Counted from the stretch's first letter, positions 1 to 8,949 are shown. The stretch is 54,761 nucleotides of DNA from RPQJ01 sp963696545 (GCA_963696545.1 CAVOKQ010000017.1:1-54761), one strand, 5' to 3'. Notes: generated by a model not told the origin, from the sequence alone. Made by a program: numbers and translations.

Positions 1-1
1 C

Positions 2-427
2 ACGGTGGCCGGAGGCTTCCTCAGCGAGCGATGGCTGGGCGCCGCGGATGCGCGCGGACCGTTCGACAATCGATCGCTGACCAAGTACCGGCTGGTCATC
101 GACGAGTTCGGGGGTTGGCCGTTGTTCCAGGACCTGCTGCGATCGCTGCAGCAGGTCGGCCGGAAACATGGCTGCGACATCGCGACCGTCGCCACCAGGT
201 TGGTGCTGGATCGTCCTGCAGTCGCGGCGGCGATCGTCGGCGCCACGAACACAGCGCACCTGGCCGGGCATTCGCGCATCGGCGAGCTGCGGCTGGACGA
301 CGAGGATCGGGGCCTGGTGGATACGGTGCTCGCACGCCGTCAGGGCCCGTCCGGCGACGTCTATACGCTCGAACGAGATCGCACTGGGCCGCACGGCAGC
401 ATCATGAAATACACGCTCAACCGATGA
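2..427 (+). CDS. Aldo/keto reductase, C-terminal part (5' end outside window)
   Basis: The first 141 codons seen here read as the C-terminal third of an aldo/keto reductase, an NAD(P)H-dependent oxidoreductase with a TIM-barrel fold. The helix-rich segment and the late AAIVGATN stretch match the family's NADPH-binding end (usually xxIPGaxx near the last strand). The reading frame is open at the left edge of the window, so the start and the catalytic Asp-Tyr-Lys-His tetrad lie upstream. The stop TGA (425-427) overlaps a possible ATG of the next gene (424-426), which suggests translational coupling with the DUF885 hydrolase downstream. The substrate cannot be inferred. Family assignment is by motif recognition only. 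Confidence 0.8.
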   Translation, partial: TVAGGFLSERWLGAADARGPFDNRSLTKYRLVIDEFGGWPLFQDLLRSLQQVGRKHGCDIATVATRLVLDRPAVAAAIVGATNTAHLAGHSRIGELRLDDEDRGLVDTVLARRQGPSGDVYTLERDRTGPHGSIMKYTLNR

Positions 428-438
428 TGGGAATTAGC

Positions 439-2388
439 ATGCCAGTGTCGACTGCCGCAGTCCGCCCGTGGCTGGCCGCGACCATCCTGATCCTCACGAT
501 CGCGTGCGGACATGCCGCCGCGGCGCAGCCCGCGCTCACCGCCGACGAGCGCTTCCTGGAGTACCTCGAAGCCGCGTACCAGCGGCTGCTCGTGGCCAAC
601 CCGTCACTGGCCACGGAGCAGGGAAGTCGCGTGGGCAACGATCGCTGGGAATCACTGGGCGAGGCCGGAGCGCTCGCCGAGGCGACGGCTGCGGTCGAGG
701 AACTGGCCAATGTCCGGCGCGAATTTGCCGAAGCGTCACTCGGGCCCAAGGCGCGGCTGCAGTACAGCGTTTTCGAGCGCTCGCAGGAACTGCTGCTGCA
801 GCGGCATCGCTGGCGCAATCACATCTATCCGCTGAACCAGATCGTCGGGCCGCCGATCGACATTCCCCAGGTACTGTCCAGCCAGAAGATCGAGTCGGTC
901 GCGGATGCAGAGGCGTGGCTGAGGCGCGTGTCCGCAGCGCCCGTCTACCTCGGCGGACTCGTCGAGCGACTGAACCTGCAGGCCGAGCGTGGCGTCTACC
1001 TGCCGAAATCCGTGTATCCGATCCTGGTCGGCCAGGCGCGCGGGCTGCGCGACGGCGTGCCCGCGAAGGACGGGCCGGAAGCGCATTGGGCGACGCCGAT
1101 GCTCGACGACTTCACGACCAGGGTGAACGCGTTGCCCGTGTCGAACGACGAGAAGGAGGCGCTGGTCTCCCGTGCCCGAACGGCGCTCGTCCGCGACCTG
1201 CGGCCCGGCTACGACCGCGTCATCGCGACGCTCGAGTCGCACGCGGTACGCACACCGGTGACCGGCGGTGTGTGGCAGTTACCGGGCGGAGACGCCTTCT
1301 ACCAGTTCCTGGTACGGCAATACACGACGACGGACATGTCGCCCCAGCAGGTGCACGAACTGGGGCTGCGTGAAGTGGCCCGCACGCACCGCGAGATGGC
1401 GGAGATCATGCGCAAGGTTGGCTTCGACGGCGACCTGCGCGCTTTCATGCAGCAGATGAAGGCCGATCCGCGTTTCTACCTGAAGGACGACGAGGCGGGC
1501 CGCGCCGCCTATCTGGCGCGGGCGCGCGGCATCGTGGCTGCGATGCAGGCGAAGCTCCCGGAAGCCTTCCTGAAACCGCCGCCGCTGCCGCTCGAGATCC
1601 AGCCGACCCCGGCCTATCGCGCGGCAGGTGCGCCTTCGGGCTTCTACACGGCCGGCACCGCGGATGGCACCCGGCCGGGCATCGTGTCGCTGAACCTGTC
1701 GGAGCTCGACGAGAGTCCGCTGTACGACCTCGAGAGCCTGCTCTACCACGAGGCCGTGCCCGGCCATCACCTGCAGATCTCGAGCATCCTCGTGGATCCG
1801 ACCATTCCGCAGCTGCGCAAGGTCGAGCGCTACTGGGAGAACTCAGCGTTCGTCGAGGGCTGGGCGCTGTACGCGGAGCGGCTCGGCAAGGAAATGGGCT
1901 TCTTCCAGGACCCTTACTCCGATTTCGGGCGTCTCGCTGCGGAGTTGTGGCGCGCCACGCGGCTGGTCGTCGACAGTGGGTTGCACTACAAGCGCTGGAC
2001 GCGCGAACAGGCCATCGCATATCTGGACGAGAACACGCCGAGCCCGCGCTCGACCAACGAGGGCGCGGTCGACCGATACCTTGCGGTGCCGGGCCAGGCG
2101 ACGTCGTTCATGGTCGGCATGCAGCACATCCTGGCCGAGCGCGAGCGGGCGAAACAGGCGCTGGGCGCCGGATTCGACCTGCGCCAGTTCCACGGCGTCT
2201 TGCTCGAGAACGGCTATGTGCCGCTGTGGGCAGTGTCGGACAACGTGGATCGCTGGCTCGCGGGCCACAAGGCGCTTACGAGCACGACGACGAGCGCGTT
2301 GACGCCCATCGCGACCAGTCCCTTGTCCCAGGACGGCAGCAGGCTCGCAGCGACGTCGCGCGCCGCGGGAACGAGCAGCACGCAGTAG
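439..2388 (+). CDS. DUF885 family exported hydrolase (first copy)
   Basis: A protein of about 650 residues. It opens with a Sec-type signal peptide (hydrophobic AATILILTIACGHAAAAQ) and is followed by the long helical body typical of DUF885. The metal-site motif HEAVPGHH lies at about residues 437-444, and the downstream EGWALYAE stretch would supply a further ligand, so a zinc-dependent peptidase-like role in the periplasm is likely; the substrate is unknown. ATGs at 424, 427 and 439 are all possible starts. I chose 439 because GGGAA precedes it and the signal peptide then begins properly, although 424 overlaps the upstream stop. The last roughly 37 residues, after RWLAGHKA, look like low-complexity read-through and are antisense to the end of the symporter gene, giving a 175-base convergent overlap. 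A second DUF885 gene lies at 5230-7035. Confidence 0.88.
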   Translation: MPVSTAAVRPWLAATILILTIACGHAAAAQPALTADERFLEYLEAAYQRLLVANPSLATEQGSRVGNDRWESLGEAGALAEATAAVEELANVRREFAEASLGPKARLQYSVFERSQELLLQRHRWRNHIYPLNQIVGPPIDIPQVLSSQKIESVADAEAWLRRVSAAPVYLGGLVERLNLQAERGVYLPKSVYPILVGQARGLRDGVPAKDGPEAHWATPMLDDFTTRVNALPVSNDEKEALVSRARTALVRDLRPGYDRVIATLESHAVRTPVTGGVWQLPGGDAFYQFLVRQYTTTDMSPQQVHELGLREVARTHREMAEIMRKVGFDGDLRAFMQQMKADPRFYLKDDEAGRAAYLARARGIVAAMQAKLPEAFLKPPPLPLEIQPTPAYRAAGAPSGFYTAGTADGTRPGIVSLNLSELDESPLYDLESLLYHEAVPGHHLQISSILVDPTIPQLRKVERYWENSAFVEGWALYAERLGKEMGFFQDPYSDFGRLAAELWRATRLVVDSGLHYKRWTREQAIAYLDENTPSPRSTNEGAVDRYLAVPGQATSFMVGMQHILAERERAKQALGAGFDLRQFHGVLLENGYVPLWAVSDNVDRWLAGHKALTSTTTSALTPIATSPLSQDGSRLAATSRAAGTSSTQ

Positions 2389-3701
2389 CCCACGACCAGC
2401 CCCGCGAGTACGCCGGGTGCGCTGGTGCGGTGCCACAGGAAGCCAAGGAACACGCCGGGCGCGAGCATCCCGATCGCGGCGTAGGCGGAGAGGCCGATCG
2501 CTACCAGCGATTCGTTGGACGTGAGAGTGAGCCAAACCGCGATCGCGGCGAAAACGATCATCGCGGCGCGTGCTACCCACACCTGAGCGGAATCCGAGAG
2601 ACCGGGACGCAACGGCAGTGCGACGTTGCGGCCGAAGATCGAGGCCGCCGTCAGCAGCAGCAGCGACCCGGGAACCAGCGCCAGCAGGCAGACGGTACCG
2701 GCCAGCAGTCCGACGGCCCACGGCGGATACTGGTCGGCGACGAACTGCAGCAGCACCGCGTTCAGGTTGCCGCCGTCCGGCTGCGTGCCTGCGAGCAATG
2801 CGGCGAATCCCAGCAGCAGGATGAAGAAATAGCTGAGCGAATAAAGTGGCTGCCAGATCGCGTTGCGGCGGATCGTCCTGGCGTCGCGCGCCGAGAAGCA
2901 CAGCTGGAACATGTGCGGGAAGATCCACGTGCCCAGGGCCACGTTGATCGCCGCCGTCACGAGCCACGTGTTGTCGAGACCGGCCTCGGGCTGCAGTCCC
3001 GGAAAGCGGCCGATGCCGGGGTGCAGGTCCTGCACCCGCCGATACACGTCGAGCATCGACGACGCGCCCACTTTTTCTGCGACCGTCAGGCTGAGCAGCA
3101 CCACCAGCGCAATCATCAGCACGTCCTTGACGCCGGCGGCAAAGGCAGCGGAGCGCAGGCCGGCGAGATACACGAATGCGAGCATGATGCCGGCCGCGAG
3201 TACGGCGGCCTGGGCGGGACTGAGCGCGGCGCCAAGTGTCAGCCGGAACACCAGCGTGAGTGCGGTCAGCTGGATCTGCACGTACACGACCAGTGCGGCG
3301 ATACCTGCGAGTCCGACGATCACGCCGAGCCAGCGTGAGTCGTAGCGGCGGCTGAAGAAATCGGCCTGGGTAACGAGGCCGAGCCGCTTGCCCGCATGCC
3401 AGATCTTCGGCATCAGCCAGTAGCCGAGCGCGCACGCGAGCGACACCGAGGTGAACGCGATGTACGCGGGCGCGCCATAGGCCCACGCGTATCCCGAAAT
3501 GCCGAGCACCGCGAAGGTCGTATAGATCTCGCCCGCGTTCACGAACCAGAAGATCCACGCTCCGAGGCGACGGCCGCCCACGGCCCATTCATCCATCGAC
3601 CGCGCGCTCAATGCGGCGCGGCGGCGCGCATAAACCAGCGAGGCAAGCACGGTGCCAAGCACGATCGTGATGCAAAGCACGAGCGGCAGGTTGGCGCTCA
3701 T
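2214..3701 (-). CDS. Sodium:solute symporter (SSS family)
   Basis: A 495-residue polytopic inner-membrane protein with about 13 hydrophobic segments and a typical SSS opening (periplasmic N-terminus, first helix CITIVLGTVLASLVYA, then an Arg-rich loop). SSS proteins use the sodium gradient to import small solutes such as amino acids, pantothenate or acetate; the substrate here is not visible. The ATG at 3701 overlaps the stop of the small DUF3311 gene by four bases (ATGA), the common arrangement for a symporter and its small membrane partner. The neighbouring peptidase-like and amidohydrolase genes suggest uptake of a peptide-breakdown product or amino-acid derivative. Its C-terminal 58 codons overlap the DUF885 gene on the other strand. 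Confidence 0.9.
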   Translation of the reverse strand: MSANLPLVLCITIVLGTVLASLVYARRRAALSARSMDEWAVGGRRLGAWIFWFVNAGEIYTTFAVLGISGYAWAYGAPAYIAFTSVSLACALGYWLMPKIWHAGKRLGLVTQADFFSRRYDSRWLGVIVGLAGIAALVVYVQIQLTALTLVFRLTLGAALSPAQAAVLAAGIMLAFVYLAGLRSAAFAAGVKDVLMIALVVLLSLTVAEKVGASSMLDVYRRVQDLHPGIGRFPGLQPEAGLDNTWLVTAAINVALGTWIFPHMFQLCFSARDARTIRRNAIWQPLYSLSYFFILLLGFAALLAGTQPDGGNLNAVLLQFVADQYPPWAVGLLAGTVCLLALVPGSLLLLTAASIFGRNVALPLRPGLSDSAQVWVARAAMIVFAAIAVWLTLTSNESLVAIGLSAYAAIGMLAPGVFLGFLWHRTSAPGVLAGLVVGYCVLLVPAARDVAASLLPSWDKGLVAMGVNALVVVLVSALWPASQRSTLSDTAHSGT

Positions 3702-3910
3702 GCTTCGTCGTCCGGTGTCGAGTTACGCTGGTCCAGCCAGTACACGAGACCGATCACGACGCTCGTGAGCGCGATGCCTGCCATCTGCCAAGCCATCGGG
3801 AACGGCAGGCCGAACGGGCGTGTCGCCACGTCGTTGACGAGCGGCGCGAGGCCCACCTGCCAGACGAACGGCGCGAGCAGCAGCCAGCGGTGCCGGTGGG
3901 TGTGCCTCAA
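3698..3910 (-). CDS. DUF3311 small membrane protein, symporter partner
   Basis: A 70-residue protein with two hydrophobic segments (around residues 9-25 and 40-60) and a charged C-terminal tail. It matches the DUF3311 type of small membrane protein usually encoded just upstream of an SSS-family symporter. It is probably an accessory subunit or stabiliser of that transporter in the inner membrane; this role is inferred from context. The stop overlaps the symporter start (ATGA), so the two are very likely translated in a coupled way. The gene lies nine bases from the end of the amidohydrolase gene, in the same direction, suggesting one transcript from the upstream DUF885 gene to the symporter. 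Confidence 0.8.
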   Translation of the reverse strand: MRHTHRHRWLLLAPFVWQVGLAPLVNDVATRPFGLPFPMAWQMAGIALTSVVIGLVYWLDQRNSTPDDEA

Positions 3911-3919
3911 GAGGTGCCG

Positions 3920-5224
3920 TCAGCGCTGCAGCGTGCGCACGAGCTCATTCGTCTCGGCGTCGTCGCGCACCACTTCGCCTCCTTTCATCACCCAGGAGAT
4001 CGTGCGCAGCGCGTGGATGTCCTCGGTCGGATCGCGGTCGAGTGCGATCATGTCCGCATACTTGCCGGGTGCGATGAGCCCAAGGTCCTGCTCGGCGCCA
4101 AGCATCCTCGCGGCATTCACCGTCGCGGTGCGCAATGCCTGCAGGTTGGTCATGCCAGCGTCCCGGTAGAGCTCGATCTCGCGGACCGAAGCCACCGTGC
4201 CTTCGTTCGGCTCGTACGGGAACTGGTCGCTGCCCATCGCAATGTTGACGTCGGTGCGGATCGCGGCCTGCAGCGCGGCCCAGTGCGCCTGGCCCACCTG
4301 TTTCACGCGAGCCAGGTAGGAGGGCGGCGACCCGATCTTCTGGAAGAACTCCATTGCGCCCGCCTGGCTGACGACGATCGTCGGCACGTACCACGCGCCC
4401 TGTGCCTTCATCTTGCGGAAGACGTCCTCGGTCAGGAAATAGCCGTGCTCGAAGCTGTCCACGCCGGCCTCGAGCGCCTCGAGCGTCGCCTGTGGCGAGC
4501 CCGTGTGCGCGGCGACCTTGACGCCCTGTCGGTGCGCGACGTCGGTAGCCGCCCGCATTTCCTCGACTGTCATGTCCGAGGCACGGATGTCGCCGCTGCT
4601 CGCGATGCCGCGCGAGATCATCAGCTTCAGCCACTTTGCGCCGAGCATGATCTGCCGCCGCGCCTCTGCGCGCACTTCATCCGGCCCGTCGAACCCGTCC
4701 AGCACCGGCTCGCTGCTGTGCCCGCCGGTGGGAACGATCGGCCGGCCCGCGGGCCAGATGCGCGGGCCGAGGTTCTCGCCGCGATCGATCGACGACTTCA
4801 GCGCGAACACGGCGTCCTTGTCCTCTCCCGGCGTGCGTACCGTCGTCGTGCCGGCGAACAGCGACTTGCGTGCATTCGTCAGCATCCGCAGCGCCAGGCC
4901 GCCATCGGTCTCGTGCGCGGCCTCTTCCATCATCTTGCCGGGCAGCACGAGGCCGAAATGAACGTGCATGTTCATCAGGCCGGGGACGAGCCACTTGCCC
5001 GGGAGCTTGAGTTCCTCCGCACTCTGCGGAATGGCCACCTTGCCGCGCGGGCCCACCGCGGTGATGCGATCGTCGGTGACGACTACCACTGCGTCGCGCA
5101 GCGGCGGGCCGCCGTCGAGATTGACGACGTTGACCCCGGTGATTGCGCGAACGGTCGCTGCCGGGGCGAGCGCTGGCAGCAGCAGGAGCAGGACGGCGCA
5201 GGCGAAGCGATGGATTCGATGCAT
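3920..5224 (-). CDS. Exported metal-dependent amidohydrolase (imidazolonepropionase-like)
   Basis: A 434-residue protein starting with a clear signal peptide (MHRIHRFACAVLLLLLPALA). The amidohydrolase-superfamily features are in order: a small N-terminal beta-sandwich, the HVH metal motif at residues 87-89 after GLMN, a later AAHTG His, an FEHG His and a GSDQ aspartate, then a C-terminal LGLIAPGKYADM stretch. This is the imidazolonepropionase/prolidase-like branch that often hydrolyses dipeptides or cyclic amides; the substrate is not evident. The frame is open to an ATG at 5257, but that start would overlap the preceding gene and bury the signal peptide, so 5224 is preferred. It lies five bases after the DUF885 stop, in an apparent operon with DUF885, DUF3311 and the symporter. 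Confidence 0.9.
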   Translation of the reverse strand: MHRIHRFACAVLLLLLPALAPAATVRAITGVNVVNLDGGPPLRDAVVVVTDDRITAVGPRGKVAIPQSAEELKLPGKWLVPGLMNMHVHFGLVLPGKMMEEAAHETDGGLALRMLTNARKSLFAGTTTVRTPGEDKDAVFALKSSIDRGENLGPRIWPAGRPIVPTGGHSSEPVLDGFDGPDEVRAEARRQIMLGAKWLKLMISRGIASSGDIRASDMTVEEMRAATDVAHRQGVKVAAHTGSPQATLEALEAGVDSFEHGYFLTEDVFRKMKAQGAWYVPTIVVSQAGAMEFFQKIGSPPSYLARVKQVGQAHWAALQAAIRTDVNIAMGSDQFPYEPNEGTVASVREIELYRDAGMTNLQALRTATVNAARMLGAEQDLGLIAPGKYADMIALDRDPTEDIHALRTISWVMKGGEVVRDDAETNELVRTLQR

Positions 5225-5229
5225 GAGTT

Positions 5230-7035
5230 TCAATCTGGTCGTTCCGTGATGCAGCACCAGCCTCGCACCTTGCGCTCCAGCACGGCAAGGGGCAGGGCGC
5301 CGGTGTCGAGCACCTGGTCGTGGAAGGCCTTGATGTCGAAGCGCGCACCTTGCCTGCGGGTGGCCTCGTCGCGCAATGCCCGGATGCGGAGTTCACCCGT
5401 CTTGTAGGCGCAGGCCTGTCCCGGCCAGCTGATGTAGCGGTCGACTTCCACCTCGACGTCATGCGGCGCCATCGACGTATTGGCAAGCATGTAGTCGATC
5501 GCCTGCTGGCGCGTCCAGCGCTGCGCGTGCAGGCCGGTGTCGACCACGAGCCGCACGGCACGGAGCATCGCCATGTCGAGGTGCCCGAAGTACTGGTAGG
5601 GGTCCGTGAACATCCCGAGTTCCGGTCCGAGTGACTCCGCGTACAGGCCCCATCCCTCGGAGTAGGCGGTGAGGCTGCCGAAGCGCAGGTTGTCCGGCAG
5701 GCTCGTGTCCTCGAGCGCGAGCGTGATCTGGTAATGGTGACCGGGAATGCCTTCGTGCAGCGTCAGCGTCTCGAGTGTGGGGATCGGGCGCGTATCCAGC
5801 ATGGCCATGTTGAACCAGAGCACGCCGGGGCTCCGGCCATCGGGTGGACCGGGCCTGTAGTAGCCGGTGCCACGTTGGCCGCCGAGCGCAGGCAGCGCGC
5901 GCACTTCGAACGGGGCCTTCGGCCTGCGCGAGAAGAGCCGCGGCATGCCGGCCCAGATGCGCTGCTCGATCTGCTCGAACCGCGCCAGCAGGTCCTCCGG
6001 TCGCTTGTAGTAGAAACGCGGATCCTTGCGGATGAACTCGAAGAACGCCGCAAGGTCGCCGGTGAACCCGACGCGGCCCCGCACTTCCTCCATTTCTGCG
6101 CGGTAGCGGGCGACTTCCGACCGGCCTGTGGCATGCAGCGCTTCGGGCGTGACCTCGACGGTCGTGTGGTACTGCAACTCGCTCGCGTACAGACGATCGC
6201 CATCCTTCAGTGCCCAGCGCCCCGGCGGATCGAGCGCCTTGGGGAGGTAGTCGGCCTGCAGGAAAGCCGCGAGGCGCCGGTAGGCCGGCAGAACCTCATC
6301 CGACACGACGCGCGGGTAGGCCTGGGTGAATCGGGAGCGCTCAGCGGCGCCAAGACTTTCCGGAAGCCGCTGCAGCGCCGCGAGAAACGGTGACTCGGCC
6401 AGCGGCAGTGCGAGCATCGCGTTCGCCTGGCCGATGACTTTCTCGACGACGATCCGCGGCTGGTGGTAGCCGAGTCGCTGACCCTCGCGAAGACGCGCGA
6501 CGAGGGAGTCGAGATAGCCTGAGAAGCCCTGCAAGCGCTCGAGTCCCGCCGTGAAGTCGCCGGCAGTAGCGAACGGTGCACCCGCGCCGGAAACGTAATC
6601 CGGCAGCTCGACGTGCAACCCGCCCGTCGAGTCGAGTGGCACGCGACGCGCAACCTCGGCAAGACCCGAGTGATAGCGCTGCAGCCGCTGGTCGGCGTTG
6701 TAGCGCAGCACGTCGAAGGCGATCTGGTCGGTCGCGGGCAAACCCGACCGGTCGATGGCCGCAATCCCAGCCAGGTCACGTTGCGCGTTCGCTCGTATCG
6801 CCTCGAAGGCGGCATCGCCCAGCGGATCGACGAACACGGTCGCACCGGGGGCAGGCGGCGTTCGCGGCATCGGGTCGAACGCGTTCGACGCCGCTTCACT
6901 CTCGGCGATCAACCGGCGGAGGCGCGTGGATGCCGTTGCCGGCTCAGAAGCTGGCGTAAGGCGAGGCAGCCAAGGCAGGGTGGCTGCGGCGGCGAGCGCC
7001 TGCAGGGTCCGGCGACGGTCGAGCTTGGGGTCCAT
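5230..7035 (-). CDS. DUF885 family exported hydrolase (second copy, Tat-type signal)
   Basis: A 601-residue member of the same family as the gene at 439-2388. The N-terminus has a twin-arginine-like signal (DRRRTLQALAAAATL), so this copy is probably exported folded with its metal, unlike the Sec-type first copy. The family motif HEGIPGHHYQ and the downstream EGWGLYAE and VDTGLHAQRW stretches are intact. The C-terminus PLAVLERKVRGW ends where the family normally does, which shows that the tail of the first copy is unusual. It heads a minus-strand operon with the amidohydrolase, DUF3311 and symporter genes. The start faces the SMP-30 gene across 93 bases. Confidence 0.9.
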   Translation of the reverse strand: MDPKLDRRRTLQALAAAATLPWLPRLTPASEPATASTRLRRLIAESEAASNAFDPMPRTPPAPGATVFVDPLGDAAFEAIRANAQRDLAGIAAIDRSGLPATDQIAFDVLRYNADQRLQRYHSGLAEVARRVPLDSTGGLHVELPDYVSGAGAPFATAGDFTAGLERLQGFSGYLDSLVARLREGQRLGYHQPRIVVEKVIGQANAMLALPLAESPFLAALQRLPESLGAAERSRFTQAYPRVVSDEVLPAYRRLAAFLQADYLPKALDPPGRWALKDGDRLYASELQYHTTVEVTPEALHATGRSEVARYRAEMEEVRGRVGFTGDLAAFFEFIRKDPRFYYKRPEDLLARFEQIEQRIWAGMPRLFSRRPKAPFEVRALPALGGQRGTGYYRPGPPDGRSPGVLWFNMAMLDTRPIPTLETLTLHEGIPGHHYQITLALEDTSLPDNLRFGSLTAYSEGWGLYAESLGPELGMFTDPYQYFGHLDMAMLRAVRLVVDTGLHAQRWTRQQAIDYMLANTSMAPHDVEVEVDRYISWPGQACAYKTGELRIRALRDEATRRQGARFDIKAFHDQVLDTGALPLAVLERKVRGWCCITERPD

Positions 7036-7128
7036 GGCCCCGATGATGCCGAAGCCGGCGCGGATTTGCCTGCGTCGACGGCTGGGCGTACGTTCGCTGT
7101 CTTTCCGCGTCTACTCTGGGGTACGCGA
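7036..7128. promoter_or_regulatory. Divergent intergenic region (DUF885 operon / SMP-30 gene)
   Basis: This 93-base gap separates two genes transcribed away from each other, so it must hold both promoters. I see no convincing sigma-70 pair and no long inverted repeat. CTCTGGGG, about ten bases before the SMP-30 ATG, may act as the ribosome-binding site. Confidence 0.35.
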
Positions 7129-8001
7129 ATGACCAAGGCGAGCGTCCTGGCCGAGGGGCTGTATTTTGGTGAAGGACCGCGCTGGCACGACGGCCGGTTG
7201 TGGTTCAGTGACTTCTACGATCACGCCGTGAAGTCGGTGGACGGCTCGGGCGCGATCCGCACCGAACTCGAGATCGACGACCAGCCCTCGGGGCTCGGCT
7301 GGCTGCCCGACGGCCGGCTGCTGGTCGTGGCGATGCATCGCCGGCAGTTGCTGCGCGTCGATCCGGACGGAGTGAAACTCCACGCAGACCTCTCCGGCAT
7401 TGCCACGTATCACACGAACGACATGGTCGTGGACCGGGCTGGTCGGGCATACGTCGGCAACTTCGGCTTCGCGCTGGACGAGGAACTGAAGGCCCGCGGC
7501 GTCGAAAGCGTGATCGCACAGCATCCGACTGCGAAGCTCGCTCGCGTCGATCCGGATGGCCGTACCCACGTGGCGGCCGAGGAGATGCATTTTCCGAACG
7601 GCAGCGTCATCACGCCCGACGGCCGCACGATGATCGTCGCGGAAACGCTGGCGATGCGGCTCACCGCGTTCGACATCGGCCCGGACGGCACACTTTCGAA
7701 CCGCCGCGTCTGGGCCACGCTCGGCATGAGGGCGCCGGACGGAATCTGCCTGGACGCGAACGGCCACGTCTGGATCGCCAATGCCATCGCCCCGGAGTGC
7801 GTGCTGTTCGCGCCTGGGGGTGAGATCGTGGCGACCGTGCAGACCGAGCAGCCGTGCTTTGCGTGCATACTGGGCGGGCCCGATCGCCGCACGCTGTTCG
7901 TAATGACTGCGCCGTCGTCGGTGGCCGAGATCGTGTCGAAGGCGCGGCTCGGAAGCATCGTGCGTGCCGAAGTCGCGACGCCGGGCGCCGGCCTGCCCTG
8001 A
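7129..8001 (+). CDS. SMP-30/gluconolactonase-like beta-propeller protein
   Basis: A 290-residue protein matching the SMP-30/gluconolactonase/LRE family. It has the early EGPRWHDGRLWFSD motif, whose glutamate is the usual first metal ligand, then GLGWLPDGRLLV, the central TYHTND and GNFGF metal-site region, and PDGICLDANGHVWIA near the end. The family forms six-bladed propellers that bind a divalent metal and hydrolyse lactones or related esters. No signal peptide is visible, so it is probably cytoplasmic. ATG 7129 is the natural start because the family's conserved sequence begins within a dozen residues. It could belong to sugar-acid lactone metabolism, but no other such gene is nearby. Confidence 0.88.
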   Translation: MTKASVLAEGLYFGEGPRWHDGRLWFSDFYDHAVKSVDGSGAIRTELEIDDQPSGLGWLPDGRLLVVAMHRRQLLRVDPDGVKLHADLSGIATYHTNDMVVDRAGRAYVGNFGFALDEELKARGVESVIAQHPTAKLARVDPDGRTHVAAEEMHFPNGSVITPDGRTMIVAETLAMRLTAFDIGPDGTLSNRRVWATLGMRAPDGICLDANGHVWIANAIAPECVLFAPGGEIVATVQTEQPCFACILGGPDRRTLFVMTAPSSVAEIVSKARLGSIVRAEVATPGAGLP

Positions 8002-8056
8002 CCGGATCGAGCGTGGCGTGCGTGCAGCGCGCCGGGAAATTCCAAGGAGACGCCAG

Positions 8057-8410
8057 ATGACAAGTCATTTCCCCAGTGCCCGGATCGTCGGTGGAGTCCT
8101 AACCGTGATCGCGATGGCCGCATTCGCGCAGACAGCGGCTGCCCAGGACTACACGGTCAACGTTACCCAGGAGCTCAATGGCCTCGATATCAAGATCGAG
8201 CCGGTCTCGAACACCGGGCTGCTGGTCGTCAACCTGCAGAACAACACCGCGCAGAAGGTGAAATGCGACGTCAATTTCCAGGCCGACCCGCAGTTGCCGA
8301 ACCGCTCGTTCGTCTTCATCGAGCCCGGCAAGAGTTCGTCGGCAACCCTGCGCGCCACCCAGAAGTGGTTCGAGGTGGACGTCGACGTGAAGTGCAACTC
8401 GGACAACTAG
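8057..8410 (+). CDS. Small exported protein of unknown function
   Basis: A 117-residue protein with a Sec signal peptide ending near QTAAAQ, followed by a compact domain rich in beta-type sequence (YTVNVTQELNGLDI and LLVVNLQNNTAQKVKC). Only two cysteines occur in the mature part (KVKCDV and DVKCNS), which could form one disulfide. AAGGAGA lies six bases before the ATG. I do not recognise the family with certainty. It is similar in size and layout to small periplasmic proteins that occur next to exported enzymes. It follows the SMP-30 gene by 55 bases in the same direction and may share its transcript. Confidence 0.75.
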   Translation: MTSHFPSARIVGGVLTVIAMAAFAQTAAAQDYTVNVTQELNGLDIKIEPVSNTGLLVVNLQNNTAQKVKCDVNFQADPQLPNRSFVFIEPGKSSSATLRATQKWFEVDVDVKCNSDN

Positions 8411-8556
8411 CCGCGCGACCCCCGATTTCCCCGGACTTGACCGAGAGTTACTCCGAATTGCGCGCTTGTGGTCGGTGTGTAGCCTTGCGAGTCACCGAGG
8501 ACCGACGACGCCCCGTTCGTGGGACGCACGGATCTCCCGGGAGTCAGGAGGTGGTC

Positions 8557-8949
8557 ATGAAACTCGTTCAATTCGGAATCGCGCTCGGCCTGGTTGCCGG
8601 CGCGGCGTTCGCCAGCCAGGCGTTGGCGCAGCAGATCGAGGGCGTCAATGTCGAGGCGTCGCGCTCCATGAAGGAGCGCATCGGTACGGCGGACAATGGC
8701 GCTCCGATCAACGCCATCTCGCTCAGCTACAAGGTCAGCTACGCGGATCTCGACCTTGCGACCAGCGCCGGAGCCAAGGCGCTCGAGGGGCGCGTGAATG
8801 CAGCAGCCCTTGCCGCCTGCAAGGAAATCACGCGGCTTTATCCGGATGCAAACCCGGGCGACGCGGCTTGTGCAAAGAGGGCGTCCACGGAAGCCATGGT
8901 CAAGGTTCGCGAGCTCGTCGCGGCCGCCGGCGGCGCACCGAAGAAATAG
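8557..8949 (+). CDS. UrcA family exported protein
   Basis: A 130-residue protein with a signal peptide (LVQFGIALGLVAGAAFASQALAQ, split by the charged start) and the UrcA-family core: VSYADLDLATSAGAKALEGR, then a paired-cysteine region AALAACKEI and DAACAKRA. UrcA proteins are short periplasmic proteins of unknown function, common in sphingomonads and some gammaproteobacteria. The ATG at 8557 has a strong CAGGAGGTGG site just upstream. The preceding 146-base gap suggests its own promoter. It converges on the TPP-enzyme gene with only 30 bases between them. Confidence 0.85.
   Translation: MKLVQFGIALGLVAGAAFASQALAQQIEGVNVEASRSMKERIGTADNGAPINAISLSYKVSYADLDLATSAGAKALEGRVNAAALAACKEITRLYPDANPGDAACAKRASTEAMVKVRELVAAAGGAPKK

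Noticed and set aside
1843..3588. Long second minus-strand frame overlapping the symporter and DUF885 genes.
   Set aside because: It is an out-of-frame shadow of the symporter, without hydrophobic segments or motifs.
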